The notes under the pieces are model-generated. The model ran no database searches and was not told the origin of the DNA. It saw nothing but the letters and a program-made list of their open reading frames with translations. A stretch of 64,000 bases of DNA from Tenuibacillus multivorans. Lineage in GTDB: Bacteria; Bacillota; Bacilli; Bacillales; Alkalibacillaceae. The position numbers and the translations under genes were made by a program. This document shows, one piece after another, positions 37,037-46,188 of the stretch. The stretch spans positions 124,001 through 188,000 of the forward strand of contig NZ_FNIG01000004.1 in NCBI RefSeq assembly GCF_900103915.1. The letters run 5' to 3'. Position 1 is the stretch's first letter; each line of letters starts with the position of its first letter.

Positions 37037-37815
37037 AACAACTCCTTATCGACTTGTAAGCTTTTTAACGAATTTACAACCGAATCGCTCATCATAAGCG
37101 ATTCACCAACTAAAATGGCATGAGCACCAGCAGAAGCAACACGTTCAGCATCTGCTTTAGTTTTTATGCCACTTTCACTTATGATGACAATATTCGGGTC
37201 CGTGATTTTATCGGCTAAACGTTCAGTGACACCAAGATCAACGTTAAAGGTTTTTAAGTCGCGGTTATTGATGCCGATGATGTTTGGATTCACGTCATTG
37301 GCTGCTTCTAACTCGGTTTCATCATGAACTTCGAGTAAAACCTCTAATCCGAGATTTGTTGCATATTGATAAAGCTCTTTTAGTCTTGATGCTTGAAGCG
37401 CCGCTGTTATTAATAGAATGACGTTTGCACCTGCTTGATAGGCATAATCTATTTGGACTTCATCAATAATAAAATCTTTACACAAAATCGGGATATCAGT
37501 GACGGCACGAACATTTGTGAGATCCTCCATCGAACCTTTAAAAAATGGTGTATCGGTTAACACAGAGACCCCACTCGCCCCACCCGTTTGATAGAGTTTA
37601 GCTTGGTCGGTAGGCTCCATACCTACATTGATATCTCCTTTAGAAGGGGAGGCCCGTTTGATTTCGGCTATAACGGATAGTTGTCTGCTTTTGATAAAAG
37701 AATCATAGAGTGAATGAACCGGTTTATCTGTAGTAATCTGGTCGTTTAAATCGAGCTGTTTAAGCGTTTTAACTTCTTCTTTTTTCCGTTCCAAAATTTG
37801 ATCTAGGATCGTCAT
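37033..37815 (-). CDS. trpC: Indole-3-glycerol phosphate synthase
   Basis: 260 residues. VIAEIKRASPSKGDI, ILCKDFIIDEVQIDYAYQAG, LLEVHDETELEAA, IIGINNRDLKTF and ILVGESLM are the canonical TrpC motifs, with catalytic lysines in EIKRASPSKG and LCKDF. Overlaps trpD by 4 nt. Confidence 0.96.
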   Translation of the reverse strand: MTILDQILERKKEEVKTLKQLDLNDQITTDKPVHSLYDSFIKSRQLSVIAEIKRASPSKGDINVGMEPTDQAKLYQTGGASGVSVLTDTPFFKGSMEDLTNVRAVTDIPILCKDFIIDEVQIDYAYQAGANVILLITAALQASRLKELYQYATNLGLEVLLEVHDETELEAANDVNPNIIGINNRDLKTFNVDLGVTERLADKITDPNIVIISESGIKTKADAERVASAGAHAILVGESLMMSDSVVNSLKSLQVDKELL

Positions 37816-38843
37816 GATGACATCGCCTTCTTTCTATATTTGCTGTATTCAATAAGATGATTTAACTTCTCTAAGGCACGACCTGATTCGATGCTTTCAC
37901 GTGCTTTGTCAATGCCCTCTTTAATATTGTCAGCCATACCAGCAGAATAAAGACCTAATCCAGCATTTAATAAAACCGTGTCTAGATAAGCACCGGGTTC
38001 TCCATTTAGGACACTTAAAAGGATTTCAGCGTTTTCCTTCGCATCACCACCACGAATTGCATTATTAGGATAAGACGTAAGGCCCACATCCTCTGGTTTT
38101 AACGTAAATGATTGAACATCACCTTGATCAAGTAATACTAAATGGTTTTCGCCAGCGAGTGAGGCTTCATCCATGTGTCCAGCCCCATTCACCACAATTC
38201 CTCGTGTGATGCCAAGTTGATTTAGCACATCCGCCATTTTTGATAACATATCTCGACGGTAAACCCCTAGCAATTGCGTTTCTAATGTCACAGGATTCGT
38301 TAAAGGGCCAATAATATTAAAAATCGTTGGCACACCTAAATCTTGTCGTACTTTCATAATGCTTTTTAATCGAGGATGAACATAGGGTGCGAATAAAAAG
38401 GCAATCCCGTTTGTCTCAAGTAGTTCCTCAACCTCTTCACTTGAAAAGTCGAGTGAGATTCCGAGCTCCTCTAAAACATCAGCACTACCTGTTTTGCTTG
38501 AAACGCTGCGATTACCATGCTTAGCAATTTTGGCACCAGCCCCAGCTAACACAAAAGCAGAAGTTGAACTGATATTAAAACTACTAGAGCCATCACCGCC
38601 AGTTCCGCAATTATCCATGACCCCTGTGATCTGTTTACTAATTGGCATTGCTTTTTCGCGCAGCACTTCAACGATTGCGGCAACCTCATCAGCCGATTCA
38701 CCACGTACCTGTAAAGCCGTTAAAACAGATGCAATTTTACTTTCAGATGTATCTTCATCAAATAAAGCTTGAGCCACTTCTTTCATTTCCTCTTTTCGTA
38801 ATTGTTCACCACTTGTCAATTTCTTTAAGAGTGAGGTTTTCAT
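37812..38843 (-). CDS. trpD: Anthranilate phosphoribosyltransferase
   Basis: 343 residues from ATG 38843, which AAAGGAG precedes; the longer open frame runs back into the T-box terminator and is not used. MDNCGTGGDGSSSFNISS is the phosphoribosyl-pyrophosphate site, then KHGNRSVSSKTGSADVLE. It is the first trp gene here; trpE does not precede it, so anthranilate must come from genes elsewhere or from uptake. Confidence 0.96.
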   Translation of the reverse strand: MKTSLLKKLTSGEQLRKEEMKEVAQALFDEDTSESKIASVLTALQVRGESADEVAAIVEVLREKAMPISKQITGVMDNCGTGGDGSSSFNISSTSAFVLAGAGAKIAKHGNRSVSSKTGSADVLEELGISLDFSSEEVEELLETNGIAFLFAPYVHPRLKSIMKVRQDLGVPTIFNIIGPLTNPVTLETQLLGVYRRDMLSKMADVLNQLGITRGIVVNGAGHMDEASLAGENHLVLLDQGDVQSFTLKPEDVGLTSYPNNAIRGGDAKENAEILLSVLNGEPGAYLDTVLLNAGLGLYSAGMADNIKEGIDKARESIESGRALEKLNHLIEYSKYRKKAMSS

Positions 38844-38873
38844 GTTTTCATTCTCCTTTCGAATGGTAATAAA

Positions 38874-39165
38874 ATAAAAAAAGTCCTCTGCAAGACACAT
38901 ATAAGTGCTTGCAGAGGACGAATGATTCGCGGTACCACCTCAATAGGAAAGTAATAGACTTTCCCGCTCAAGTTCAGGTACGGGAAGATGGGAAGCTTCA
39001 CTTCCGATACCCTATCCTATTAACGGTGGAATTCCGGGTTACCATACTATCATTCAGGCAACCTCTCGTAAGTCCATTCGGTATAACGTATCGCGCTAAC
39101 TCTCACCAACGTTAACTCTCTGTAACGAATCCGGTTATACGTACTCTTCTTACTCAACGATTTAA
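38874..39165 (-). ncRNA. Trp T-box riboswitch, second (promoter-distal) copy
   Basis: On the minus strand: stem I with AGAGAGTTAACGTTGGTGAG, specifier loop GAATGGAC with UGG (plus-strand CCA 39074-39076), T-box sequence AGGTGGTACCGCG (38940-38928), then terminator GTCCTCTGCAAG with CTTGCAGAGGAC and a T-run ending about 38874. It lies 31 nt before the trpD ATG. Uncharged tRNA-Trp would stabilise the antiterminator. Confidence 0.95.
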
Positions 39166-39195
39166 TATATTTAATTTGGTTCGGGTGTTAGACAA

Positions 39196-39494
39196 ATAAA
39201 AAACGGGCTTCCTGTCCTTGATAAGGACGGGAAACCCGTGGTGCCACCTTTGTTGACTGTATGAAACAGTCCGCTTACCCGTATCGAAGCACTTCACATT
39301 GTGCTTGAATACGTGTCTCTTGTAACGATGAGACTTTCGCCAACCATACTAATAACAAGATGTTACGTTAGGCTGGAGGCTCAGAAGTCCATTCCTTTTA
39401 CGTTCTACGCTAGTTCACACCGACCACTAGCTCTCTGAAGTAGATTCGAAAAAGTACTCCTCTTCATCTACGCCGAACCGTATCTAAATGATTG
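39196..39494 (-). ncRNA. Trp T-box riboswitch, first (promoter-proximal) copy
   Basis: On the minus strand: stem I with AGAGAGCTAGTGGTCGGTGT, specifier loop GAATGGAC with UGG (plus-strand CCA 39389-39391), T-box AGGTGGCACCACGG (39249-39236), then terminator GGGTTTCC-GTCCTT with AAGGAC-GGAAGCCC and TTTTTTATTT. Read-through of this copy is needed before the second T-box can act. Confidence 0.95.
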
Positions 39495-39500
39495 CTACCT

Positions 39501-39529
39501 ATCGTATGACAAAATAATCAAAATGTCAA
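39501..39529 (-). promoter_or_regulatory. Promoter of the T-box/trp operon
   Basis: On the minus strand TTGACA (39529-39524), a 17-nt spacer and TACGAT (39506-39501). It lies directly behind the stop of the GGDEF gene. Confidence 0.85.
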
Positions 39530-39533
39530 CCCA

Positions 39534-40622
39534 TTAATTAACTTGGTCAAAAATTTCAATATTATTTCGCCCGGCATTTTTAGCCCGGTATAGAGCTTCA
39601 TCCGCCTCATGAAAGAGAATATGATCTTCAGTCATTGCTCGATCATAAAACGCCATGCCAATTGAAATTGTCAGTTGAATAGAATGTCCGTGGGGTAGTT
39701 TGAAAATCGTGTGCTCAACGCGCTTTCGTATATTTTCAGCGACTTTTTCGGCTTTTTTAACTGACTTGTCCAAGTATAAAATAGAAAATTCCTCACCACC
39801 GTTTCGTGAAATAATCGCGTCACGCCCCGCTTCATGTTTAAATAAATCACCTAATTGCTTAAGCACTTCATCCCCCGACATATGCCCATACGTATCGTTA
39901 ATTTTTTTGAAATGGTCAATATCTAATAACATTAGCACCATCGATTGATTATTCTCTTTAGCTTGTTTTAGAAAATTTTCATAGTAATAGTAAAATGTCC
40001 GAACATTAAATAAATCAGTTAGTGGATCCTTCCGAGAAAATTCTCGGTACTTTAGGAAAAGCTCACTATTTCGTCTCACATAACGTAGAAAATAGAATGC
40101 TAGCATACCGCCCACTAAGGTGAATATAATGTGAAGGATAGCGATGTTTAAGACTTGCGAGTAGTCTGGGGTCACGATATATAAAGCGATCGAAAACATA
40201 GCTTGCCCATAGATTAAGAGAATTAACCACTTTTTCCAAGGAATCGCCTTAACATAATTTGATATAAAGCCCGACCCAATCGCAATGAAAAGCATCATAA
40301 ATAAAGCGACGTGAGAAGAAAAATTAACATCGATGATATAGCGGCCAATAGTGATGATAACAGCACCAACCAATGAAGGGATCAAGCCACCATAATAAGC
40401 GACTAAAGCAATGGGGACGTGGCGGAGGTCTAGGATGGTTATATCATTAACGTATATACTGTAGCGCATGAGAATAATCCCCAATACACCAGCTAAAAAT
40501 CCATCTGAAAATTTTACCCATAGAGGGGATTCATAGGTTAGCCTTCGAGTCGTAAACAGTTGATGCCAGAAAAATATGAATGTGATTAATAGACAGATAT
40601 TCATGATTAAATCATCAATCAT
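39534..40622 (-). CDS. Membrane GGDEF diguanylate cyclase (5TMR-LYT type)
   Basis: 362 residues. About six N-terminal membrane segments with DLRHVPIALVAYYGGLIPSL, which marks the 5TMR-LYT sensor. The GGDEF domain starts at SRKDPLTDLFNVRTF and has an intact GGEEF active site. The position of the inhibitory RxxD motif reads GRDA, so the I-site seems absent, unlike the cytoplasmic cyclase at 16.3 kb. The layout is like B. subtilis DgcK. AAAGGA lies 12 nt before the ATG. Confidence 0.9.
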   Translation of the reverse strand: MIDDLIMNICLLITFIFFWHQLFTTRRLTYESPLWVKFSDGFLAGVLGIILMRYSIYVNDITILDLRHVPIALVAYYGGLIPSLVGAVIITIGRYIIDVNFSSHVALFMMLFIAIGSGFISNYVKAIPWKKWLILLIYGQAMFSIALYIVTPDYSQVLNIAILHIIFTLVGGMLAFYFLRYVRRNSELFLKYREFSRKDPLTDLFNVRTFYYYYENFLKQAKENNQSMVLMLLDIDHFKKINDTYGHMSGDEVLKQLGDLFKHEAGRDAIISRNGGEEFSILYLDKSVKKAEKVAENIRKRVEHTIFKLPHGHSIQLTISIGMAFYDRAMTEDHILFHEADEALYRAKNAGRNNIEIFDQVN

Positions 40623-40721
40623 GGCATCTCATTCCTTTAATATAATTAATGACATTATACCATAAATATAAGTAATGAGGACTAATTTTTTGGAATAGTT
40701 TGTAATTAATTGGCGTATAAA

Positions 40722-40752
40722 ATAACCCCTAGTAAAGTTCTAAGGGTTAGTC
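40722..40752 (-). terminator. Terminator after the SDR gene
   Basis: On the minus strand AACCCTTAG and CTAGGGGTT form the stem; ATTTTAT follows. Confidence 0.7.
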
Positions 40753-40759
40753 AACGCTT

Positions 40760-41695
40760 TTATGATGACATTTCCTGACCGCCATTGACATGTAGAGTCT
40801 GACCGGTCACAAAACGTGAATCATTTGAAGCCAAATACACATAGGTAGGGGCTAGTTCAAATGGCTGTCCTTGTCGCTGCATCGGATTATCGGCTTGCGT
40901 GACGATATCGGCAGAAAAACTAGCCGGAATCAATGGTGTCCAAATACGTCCAGGCGCAACCGCATTAACCCTTATTCCTTTACTGGCTAAACTATGAGCT
41001 AATGCTCGTGTAAACCCGACATTGGCAGCCTTTGTTGCCGTATAATCAATTAATTGATCATTACCATAATAAGAAACAACAGAGGAAGTATTGATTATGG
41101 AGCTACCGGCCTTTAAATACGGTAATGCTGCTCTGGTTGTATAAAAATGTGAATAGATATTAACTTTAAATGTATCATCAAACTGTTCATCCGTAATATC
41201 GAGTAAACTCAATTGTTGAAACTGAATTCCGACATGATTACATAAAATATCAAGCTGCCCAAATTGTTCAATGGTGTGTTTGACAATATCGATACATTGT
41301 TGTTTGTCTCTTAAATCCCCAGGGAGTAATATACATTGCTGCCCAAGCTCTTCAATTCTTGCTTTTGTTCTATTGGCATCGTCATGTTCATCTAAATAAG
41401 AAATCGCAACATCAGCACCTTCTTTTGCAAATGCAATCGCAACTGCTGCACCGATTCCACTATCACCACCCGTGATTAAAGCGACTTTGTCTTTTAATTT
41501 GTCACTTCCTTGATAATTCGGATTTTCAATAATGGGTCTTGGAACCATTAGTCCCTCAACCCCTGGATGCCGATATTGCCGTTGCTCTGGAACGGTAATG
41601 GGTACCTCTTCATAACGCGTTATTTTACCGTAATTAGGGTAGAGTGGGTAATCCTGATCGCCCATTTTCCGATTTGGTTGGTAATCCTGTGACAC
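40760..41695 (-). CDS. SDR family oxidoreductase (general-stress type)
   Basis: About 311 residues with an N-terminal extension ([18 protein letters not shown]) typical of the YdaD/YhxC group. [20 protein letters not shown] is the cofactor site, Ser in [11 protein letters not shown] and YTATK (Tyr-Lys pair) form the active site, and NHVG replaces the usual NNAG. GTG 41695 has GGAG 9 nt upstream; ATG 41704 touches the ribosome site and is less likely. Substrate unknown. Confidence 0.88.
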   Translation of the reverse strand: MSQDYQPNRKMGDQDYPLYPNYGKITRYEEVPITVPEQRQYRHPGVEGLMVPRPIIENPNYQGSDKLKDKVALITGGDSGIGAAVAIAFAKEGADVAISYLDEHDDANRTKARIEELGQQCILLPGDLRDKQQCIDIVKHTIEQFGQLDILCNHVGIQFQQLSLLDITDEQFDDTFKVNIYSHFYTTRAALPYLKAGSSIINTSSVVSYYGNDQLIDYTATKAANVGFTRALAHSLASKGIRVNAVAPGRIWTPLIPASFSADIVTQADNPMQRQGQPFELAPTYVYLASNDSRFVTGQTLHVNGGQEMSS

Positions 41696-41830
41696 ATAAA
41701 CCATCTCCTGTATGATTGTTCTTTAATATATGATGTTTATTGGGTGAGATAAGTGCATGGTGATTATACTTTCACTATTATAAAACAGTAGCCATAATAT
41801 ACAGGAATAGAAGATATGGGAGGAGAAATG

Positions 41831-41998
41831 ATGGAATATAGCCAGCACTGTCAAGGTGTTAACCTTTTGTTGTTACCTCAAAGCCATGAAAAAGTACCCG
41901 TAGCATATTACCCTCACATTTTTGGCTTGCCTAAGATAGGCCCAAGACCACCATATTATGGTTATCCAAGGTGTGAGCCATATTATCCAATTATTTAA
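41831..41998 (+). CDS. Small Pro/Tyr-rich protein
   Basis: 55 residues from ATG 41831, with GGGAGGAG 5 nt upstream. The C-terminal half is rich in Pro and Tyr (GPRPPYYGYPRCEPYYPII), a composition common in Bacillus coat-associated peptides. Role unknown. A strong terminator follows at once, which supports it as a real gene. Confidence 0.65.
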   Translation: MEYSQHCQGVNLLLLPQSHEKVPVAYYPHIFGLPKIGPRPPYYGYPRCEPYYPII

Positions 41999-42039
41999 AT
42001 CAAATCCCCAGATAAGAGTATGTTATCTGGGGATTTGTA
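41999..42039 (+). terminator. Terminator after the Pro/Tyr-rich gene
   Basis: AAATCCCCAGATAA pairs with TTATCTGGGGATTT around a 7-nt loop. Confidence 0.9.
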
Positions 42040-42108
42040 TGTGTTGACACGAACTGTTTGTCAAGAGACACTATAAAAAATTAATGAGTTTAGGAGTGAA
42101 ACAATTAC

Positions 42109-43077
42109 ATGGTAAATGTTGAAGATGTATTGCGCGCCAGAACACGAATCTCAAGCATTGTCAAAGAAACACCAATCTTAACTTCAAAACAATTGTCAGA
42201 AAAAGTGGATGCTAATGTTTTTCTTAAATCAGAACACCTGCAAACGACAGGATCATTTAAAATCCGTGGCGCTACGAATAGAGTCACTCAAGCCAAAAGT
42301 GAAGGGACTAATTTTATAACGGCTGCTTCTTCAGGAAATCATGGCCAAGCTGTTGCGTATATTGCTAATCAATTGGGTATTCCAGCAACGATAGTAGTAC
42401 CAACTGATGCCTTAAGCAGTAAGGTAAATGCGATTAAAGCTTATCATGGTTCCATTGAGTACTGCGGGACAACTTCCGCTGAGCGAATTCCTCGTGCCAT
42501 TGAGTTGGCTGAAGATTCGGATGGCGTCTTTATCCCGCCTTACGATCACCCAGACATCATTGCTGGGCAAGGTACGGTTGGACTAGAAATCCTTGAGCAA
42601 GTTGAAGAAGTTGATACGATTATTGTGCCTGTCGGTGGCGGTGGGTTAAGCTCGGGTATTTTAACAGCTGTCAAGGAAAAACGACCTGATATACGTGTGG
42701 TTGGTGTAGAACCAGAAATCGGCGATGACACTGCTGTATCCTTGAAGAAAGGTCAAATCACGTCCGTTAAAGGGACGGATCAAACGATAGCAGACGGCTT
42801 ACGAACCACACAGCCAGGTGATTTAACGTTTCCGATTTTGCAAAAATACTTAGATGACTTGGTCTTAGTAAGTGAAGATGAAATACGTTTTGCGATGAGT
42901 TTTGTGATGGAGCGAATGAAGCAGCTCATAGAATCATCAAGTGCGACAACTGTTGCGGCAGCCATGTTTGGTAAGGCCAATGTAGTTGGTCAAAACGTCG
43001 TTTGCGTCATATCAGGTGGGAATGTAGATATCCAAAAGTTAGATGAACTATTAGTTAATACGGGAAGTGATAAATGA
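42109..43077 (+). CDS. Threonine dehydratase / serine racemase-like PLP enzyme
   Basis: 322 residues, fold-type II PLP enzyme. Lys51 in TTGSFKIRGA binds PLP, AASSGNHGQAVAY is the substrate loop and VPVGGGGLSSGI the phosphate-binding loop. There is no C-terminal ACT domain, so it is of the catabolic threonine dehydratase or serine/hydroxyaspartate type. AGGAGTG precedes the ATG. It is coupled to the next gene by an ATGA overlap. Confidence 0.9.
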   Translation: MVNVEDVLRARTRISSIVKETPILTSKQLSEKVDANVFLKSEHLQTTGSFKIRGATNRVTQAKSEGTNFITAASSGNHGQAVAYIANQLGIPATIVVPTDALSSKVNAIKAYHGSIEYCGTTSAERIPRAIELAEDSDGVFIPPYDHPDIIAGQGTVGLEILEQVEEVDTIIVPVGGGGLSSGILTAVKEKRPDIRVVGVEPEIGDDTAVSLKKGQITSVKGTDQTIADGLRTTQPGDLTFPILQKYLDDLVLVSEDEIRFAMSFVMERMKQLIESSSATTVAAAMFGKANVVGQNVVCVISGGNVDIQKLDELLVNTGSDK

Positions 43078-43439
43078 TGGAAGATTCACAGTTAGTATCT
43101 CATTTGAAGGCGCTAGAGGAAACGTTATTGTTAAAGAATAAAGCAGACTTTGAAAGATTATTAGCTGCTGATTTTATGGAGATTGGTAGTTCGGGAATCG
43201 TATATGATAAACAGGATCAACTCGATGCTTTTAAAAACGTTAGCCATTCTCGAAACTGGAAATGTTTATCCTTATCCGATTTTGATATGACTAGACTTTC
43301 CGAGGATGTAGCACATGTGACATTTCGTGTTTATAATGAAAAAAGTGATCAATACTCATTACGTAGCTCAAAAAATGTAATAAAACTCGCTCATAAGGAG
43401 AAAAAGTATGATGAATTATTTAGATTTTCAGAAGTTTGA
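43074..43439 (+). CDS. DUF4440-like (NTF2-fold) protein with altered C-terminus
   Basis: 121 residues. LEETLLLKNKADFERLLAAD and FMEIGSSGIVYDKQ are typical of DUF4440/NTF2-like proteins. The usual last strand after SLRSS is not present; instead KNVIKLAHKEKKYDELF runs 32 nt into the next gene. The C-terminus may have been replaced by a small deletion or frameshift. Its start overlaps the previous stop. Confidence 0.7.
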   Translation: MMEDSQLVSHLKALEETLLLKNKADFERLLAADFMEIGSSGIVYDKQDQLDAFKNVSHSRNWKCLSLSDFDMTRLSEDVAHVTFRVYNEKSDQYSLRSSKNVIKLAHKEKKYDELFRFSEV

Positions 43440-43950
43440 TGGAGAGATTGATGAACTAATCGATCTATATACGAAAAATGAATGGCATTATCACGCTAAC
43501 CCTAATCCCTCTCCAGACGAAATAAGAGAACGTTTTAAATCAGGTTGGTTTCATGATGATAAAGAAACATTTTGGGTTCTGGAGAATAACCAAAAGATAG
43601 GGTTGATCATCATAACGGATGTATCAGATACAATCCCATTACTTTACGATATAAGATTATTGGAGGAAATAAGAGGACAAGGATATGGAGAAAAGTGTGT
43701 TAAATGGGTAACGGATTACATCTTTTTAAGCTCTACGAATAAGATTAGGATTGAGGCTTATACCCGTCACGATAATTACGCCATGAGAAAAGTATTTCAT
43801 AAGTGCGATTACGAAAAAGAAGGGTATCTTAGAGATTCGTGGGAGAATGATGATGGTCGTGTTTATGATTCAGTTCTATACGCGATGATAAGAAGTGATT
43901 GGGAGAAGGATCAGCAAACACCTATTAATATAAACGATGTTCCTTATTAA
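43408..43950 (+). CDS. GNAT family N-acetyltransferase
   Basis: 180 residues. Acetyl-CoA motif A is DIRLLEEIRGQGYGEKCVKW, followed by IRIEAYTRHDNYAMRKVF and a C-terminal strand, the RimJ/RimL-like plan. AAGGAG lies 6 nt before the ATG and inside the preceding gene. Substrate unknown. Confidence 0.87.
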   Translation: MMNYLDFQKFDGEIDELIDLYTKNEWHYHANPNPSPDEIRERFKSGWFHDDKETFWVLENNQKIGLIIITDVSDTIPLLYDIRLLEEIRGQGYGEKCVKWVTDYIFLSSTNKIRIEAYTRHDNYAMRKVFHKCDYEKEGYLRDSWENDDGRVYDSVLYAMIRSDWEKDQQTPININDVPY

Positions 43951-43985
43951 ATCCCGACCACACTAAAGTAGCCGGGATTATATTA
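43949..43985. terminator. Terminator between convergent genes
   Basis: TAATCCCG pairs with CGGGATTA around a 16-nt loop, followed by TATTAT. Confidence 0.55.
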
Positions 43986-44378
43986 TGGTGCGACGAGTTC
44001 TACCTTAATTCGGTCAGGGTCCTCGAAATAAACAGCATAATGATCATCACCACCAGCAAATGGATGCTGATCTGGGTAAAGTATATTGATACCCTTCTCT
44101 TTTAACTTTTTAGTCATTTCATCAACGTGTTCCTTTGAATCTGAGTGAAAGGCGAGATGATTGAGGCCAACACGGCATCGATGATAAGGAATATCCAAAA
44201 AGCGTTCGTCAGCTTGAACGAAAACGATATAAGTATCTTCAAGTTTCCAACTTTGACCGTTTTCCCATTTTTGATATTGACTATAACCTAATTCTTTAAG
44301 AAACCATCCCCAAAATTTTATAGAATGATTAAGATTTGATACATATAGCTCAACATGATGAATAAGCCCTTTTTTCAT
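43983..44378 (-). CDS. VOC family protein (glyoxalase/dioxygenase fold)
   Basis: 131 residues. HHVELYVSNLNHSIKFWGWF at the N-terminus and HYAVYFEDPDRIKVELVAP at the C-terminus carry His and Glu metal ligands. It overlaps the ArsR-SRPBCC gene by 4 nt and should be translated with it. Confidence 0.9.
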   Translation of the reverse strand: MKKGLIHHVELYVSNLNHSIKFWGWFLKELGYSQYQKWENGQSWKLEDTYIVFVQADERFLDIPYHRCRVGLNHLAFHSDSKEHVDEMTKKLKEKGINILYPDQHPFAGGDDHYAVYFEDPDRIKVELVAP

Positions 44379-45154
44379 AATGCTGGTACTGTTCCTTTTT
44401 CGACATAGTTTTTAAGAAAATCCCCAAGTAATTCCTTCCAGCCTTTATCGTATTCTTGATGCCATTCAGGGTCCAATAATCCGACGACGTGATGTGATAG
44501 TTTTAGAATTGTGTATTCTCCGTCTTCTTCTAACTTATACGAATAGAAGCTCTCAACTGCTGCGTTCAGCCCAAGTAAGCCACTTAATCGAAGTTCTTCA
44601 TTTTCTTTAATGTACACGACTGTTCCCCAGATCGTCCCACCATCATAACTCGTTTCTAAGAAATAACCTCCAACCTTAGGGTCAAGTGAAAAAGTCGAAT
44701 TTTTAAATACACGATACGTCCACCACTTATCGATGTCCGTTGTTAAGGCCTTAAATACTTTCTGACACGACCCCTTAATTTTAATTTCTTGTTCAATTTT
44801 GAATGAATCATGAACCAGTCCACTCATCTGATCTCCTCCTTCAATATGATTTTTGAGTGCCGCTAAATGACGGCTTTGTTGGCCTTCATACTGACTAACC
44901 CAGCGATCGTAAACCAGTTGTATTGGGAAAGCATTTAGATAATTGATCCGTGTACGACCTTCTTTTCTTGATAAAACAAGCTGACATTCTTCAAGGATTT
45001 TGAGGTGTTTCATGACTGCGTATCGGCTAATATCCGGGAAGTTAGATACGAGTTCACCAGTAGAAGAGGGGTTACGTTTTAAACGGTCTAAGATAGCTCT
45101 TCTAACGGAGTGCCCTAGTGCTTTAAACACTAGCGATACTTGTTTTTCATCCAA
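44375..45154 (-). CDS. ArsR-type HTH fused to SRPBCC/AHSA1 domain
   Basis: 259 residues. Residues 1-90 are an ArsR winged helix (FKALGHSVRRAILDRLKRN, ISRYAVMKHLKILEE). Residues ~118-255 form an AHSA1-like START fold beginning IEQEIKIKGSCQKVFKALTT. The start is TTG with AAGGAGG 6 nt upstream; the nearby ATG is out of frame. The natural reading is a repressor whose ligand pocket is the SRPBCC domain. It is paired with a VOC enzyme; the ligand is unknown. Confidence 0.88.
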   Translation of the reverse strand: MDEKQVSLVFKALGHSVRRAILDRLKRNPSSTGELVSNFPDISRYAVMKHLKILEECQLVLSRKEGRTRINYLNAFPIQLVYDRWVSQYEGQQSRHLAALKNHIEGGDQMSGLVHDSFKIEQEIKIKGSCQKVFKALTTDIDKWWTYRVFKNSTFSLDPKVGGYFLETSYDGGTIWGTVVYIKENEELRLSGLLGLNAAVESFYSYKLEEDGEYTILKLSHHVVGLLDPEWHQEYDKGWKELLGDFLKNYVEKGTVPAL

Positions 45155-45358
45155 ATAAGTCCTCCTTACAAAAAATTCTGAAATAATATGTGACCAAAAA
45201 GTAACATAATTAATAACAACATGTCAATTCATAGTTTTCTAAAAACGATTGTGTTTATTTAAAAAATGCATTAATGTGAATGAAAAGAATATGATCAAGA
45301 TGCAAAAAAATAAGCAGTAATTCGATGAACAAAATGAGTTTAATTGGAGGAAAAATAA

Positions 45359-46015
45359 ATGCTAAGGTCAACAAAGGAAACCAAAGAATTATTTAATCAA
45401 TGGGCACAATCGTATGATCAAGATTTGGAGAATGCTTCAGGGCCATTATTAGGATATGAACAAAGCTTGGCGATTTCAAAAGAATTACTATCGATTAAAA
45501 AGAATGCTAAACTATTGGATATTGGTATTGGTACAGGAGCTTTTTCATCGCTTTTAAGTGAAACAGATACAGAGGTTTGGGGTATAGACATCTCAGAGGA
45601 CATGGTGATTCAATGTGAGAAAAAACATCCTGAATATTATCTTAAAGTCGGTACATTTTCAGAGCCAAATGTCGATCAAACATTTGATTACATTGTATCT
45701 AGTTTTTGCTTCCATGAAGTTTTACCAGATCAGAGAAAACAGGCACTACAAAATGGTAGTGACTTATTGAAATCCGGTGGGAAGCTCCTATTACTGGATA
45801 TCATGTTCGCGTCAAAACAGGCAGTCCAAGATGGAAAAGAAGCAATCGGTGAGTATTGGGATTCAACTGGAGACTATCCGATTATAGGTGAACTAGATGC
45901 CATGCTTCGTGAGACAGGATTTATAAATGCGCATTGGATCCAAACCGGACCATATCATTGGGCTGTCTTAGCGGACAAAAATAATGAAATAACGAGAAAC
46001 TCTCCTTTGAAATAA
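45359..46015 (+). CDS. SAM-dependent methyltransferase
   Basis: 218 residues, class I. AKLLDIGIGTGAFSSLL is the SAM motif I, VWGIDISEDMV motif II and YIVSSFCFHEVLPDQRK the motif IV region. GGAGG lies 8 nt before the ATG. Substrate unknown. Array D begins 37 nt after the stop. Confidence 0.87.
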   Translation: MLRSTKETKELFNQWAQSYDQDLENASGPLLGYEQSLAISKELLSIKKNAKLLDIGIGTGAFSSLLSETDTEVWGIDISEDMVIQCEKKHPEYYLKVGTFSEPNVDQTFDYIVSSFCFHEVLPDQRKQALQNGSDLLKSGGKLLLLDIMFASKQAVQDGKEAIGEYWDSTGDYPIIGELDAMLRETGFINAHWIQTGPYHWAVLADKNNEITRNSPLK

Positions 46016-46051
46016 GTAGTTAAATATTGGGATACAAGAGATAGGGAGTCG

Positions 46052-46140
46052 GATCCACCAAAAAGGAGAAACGATTCGTCGTGAGAGGAGTTTGATTCGC
46101 CAATTGGGGTCGGTCCGCCATTACAAGGTTCAATCCAACC
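46052..46140. repeat. Array D: five degenerate repeats, core GATTCGCC
   Basis: Cores GATCCACC (46052), GATTCGTC (46073), GATTCGCC (46094), GGTCCGCC (46112) and AATCCAACC (about 46132) are spaced 21, 21, 18 and 20 nt. Most units also keep an internal GGAG or GGGG. The array lies between the methyltransferase and HD genes. Confidence 0.7.
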
Positions 46141-46188
46141 GTATAAATAATACAATTTTAGGTAGTCATAAAAGGTGAGGGGAATGTT

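Noticed and set aside
38844-38900. N-terminal extension of TrpD by 19 codons
   Set aside because: It would be translated from the T-box terminator hairpin; AAAGGAG and ATG 38843 give the normal TrpD length.
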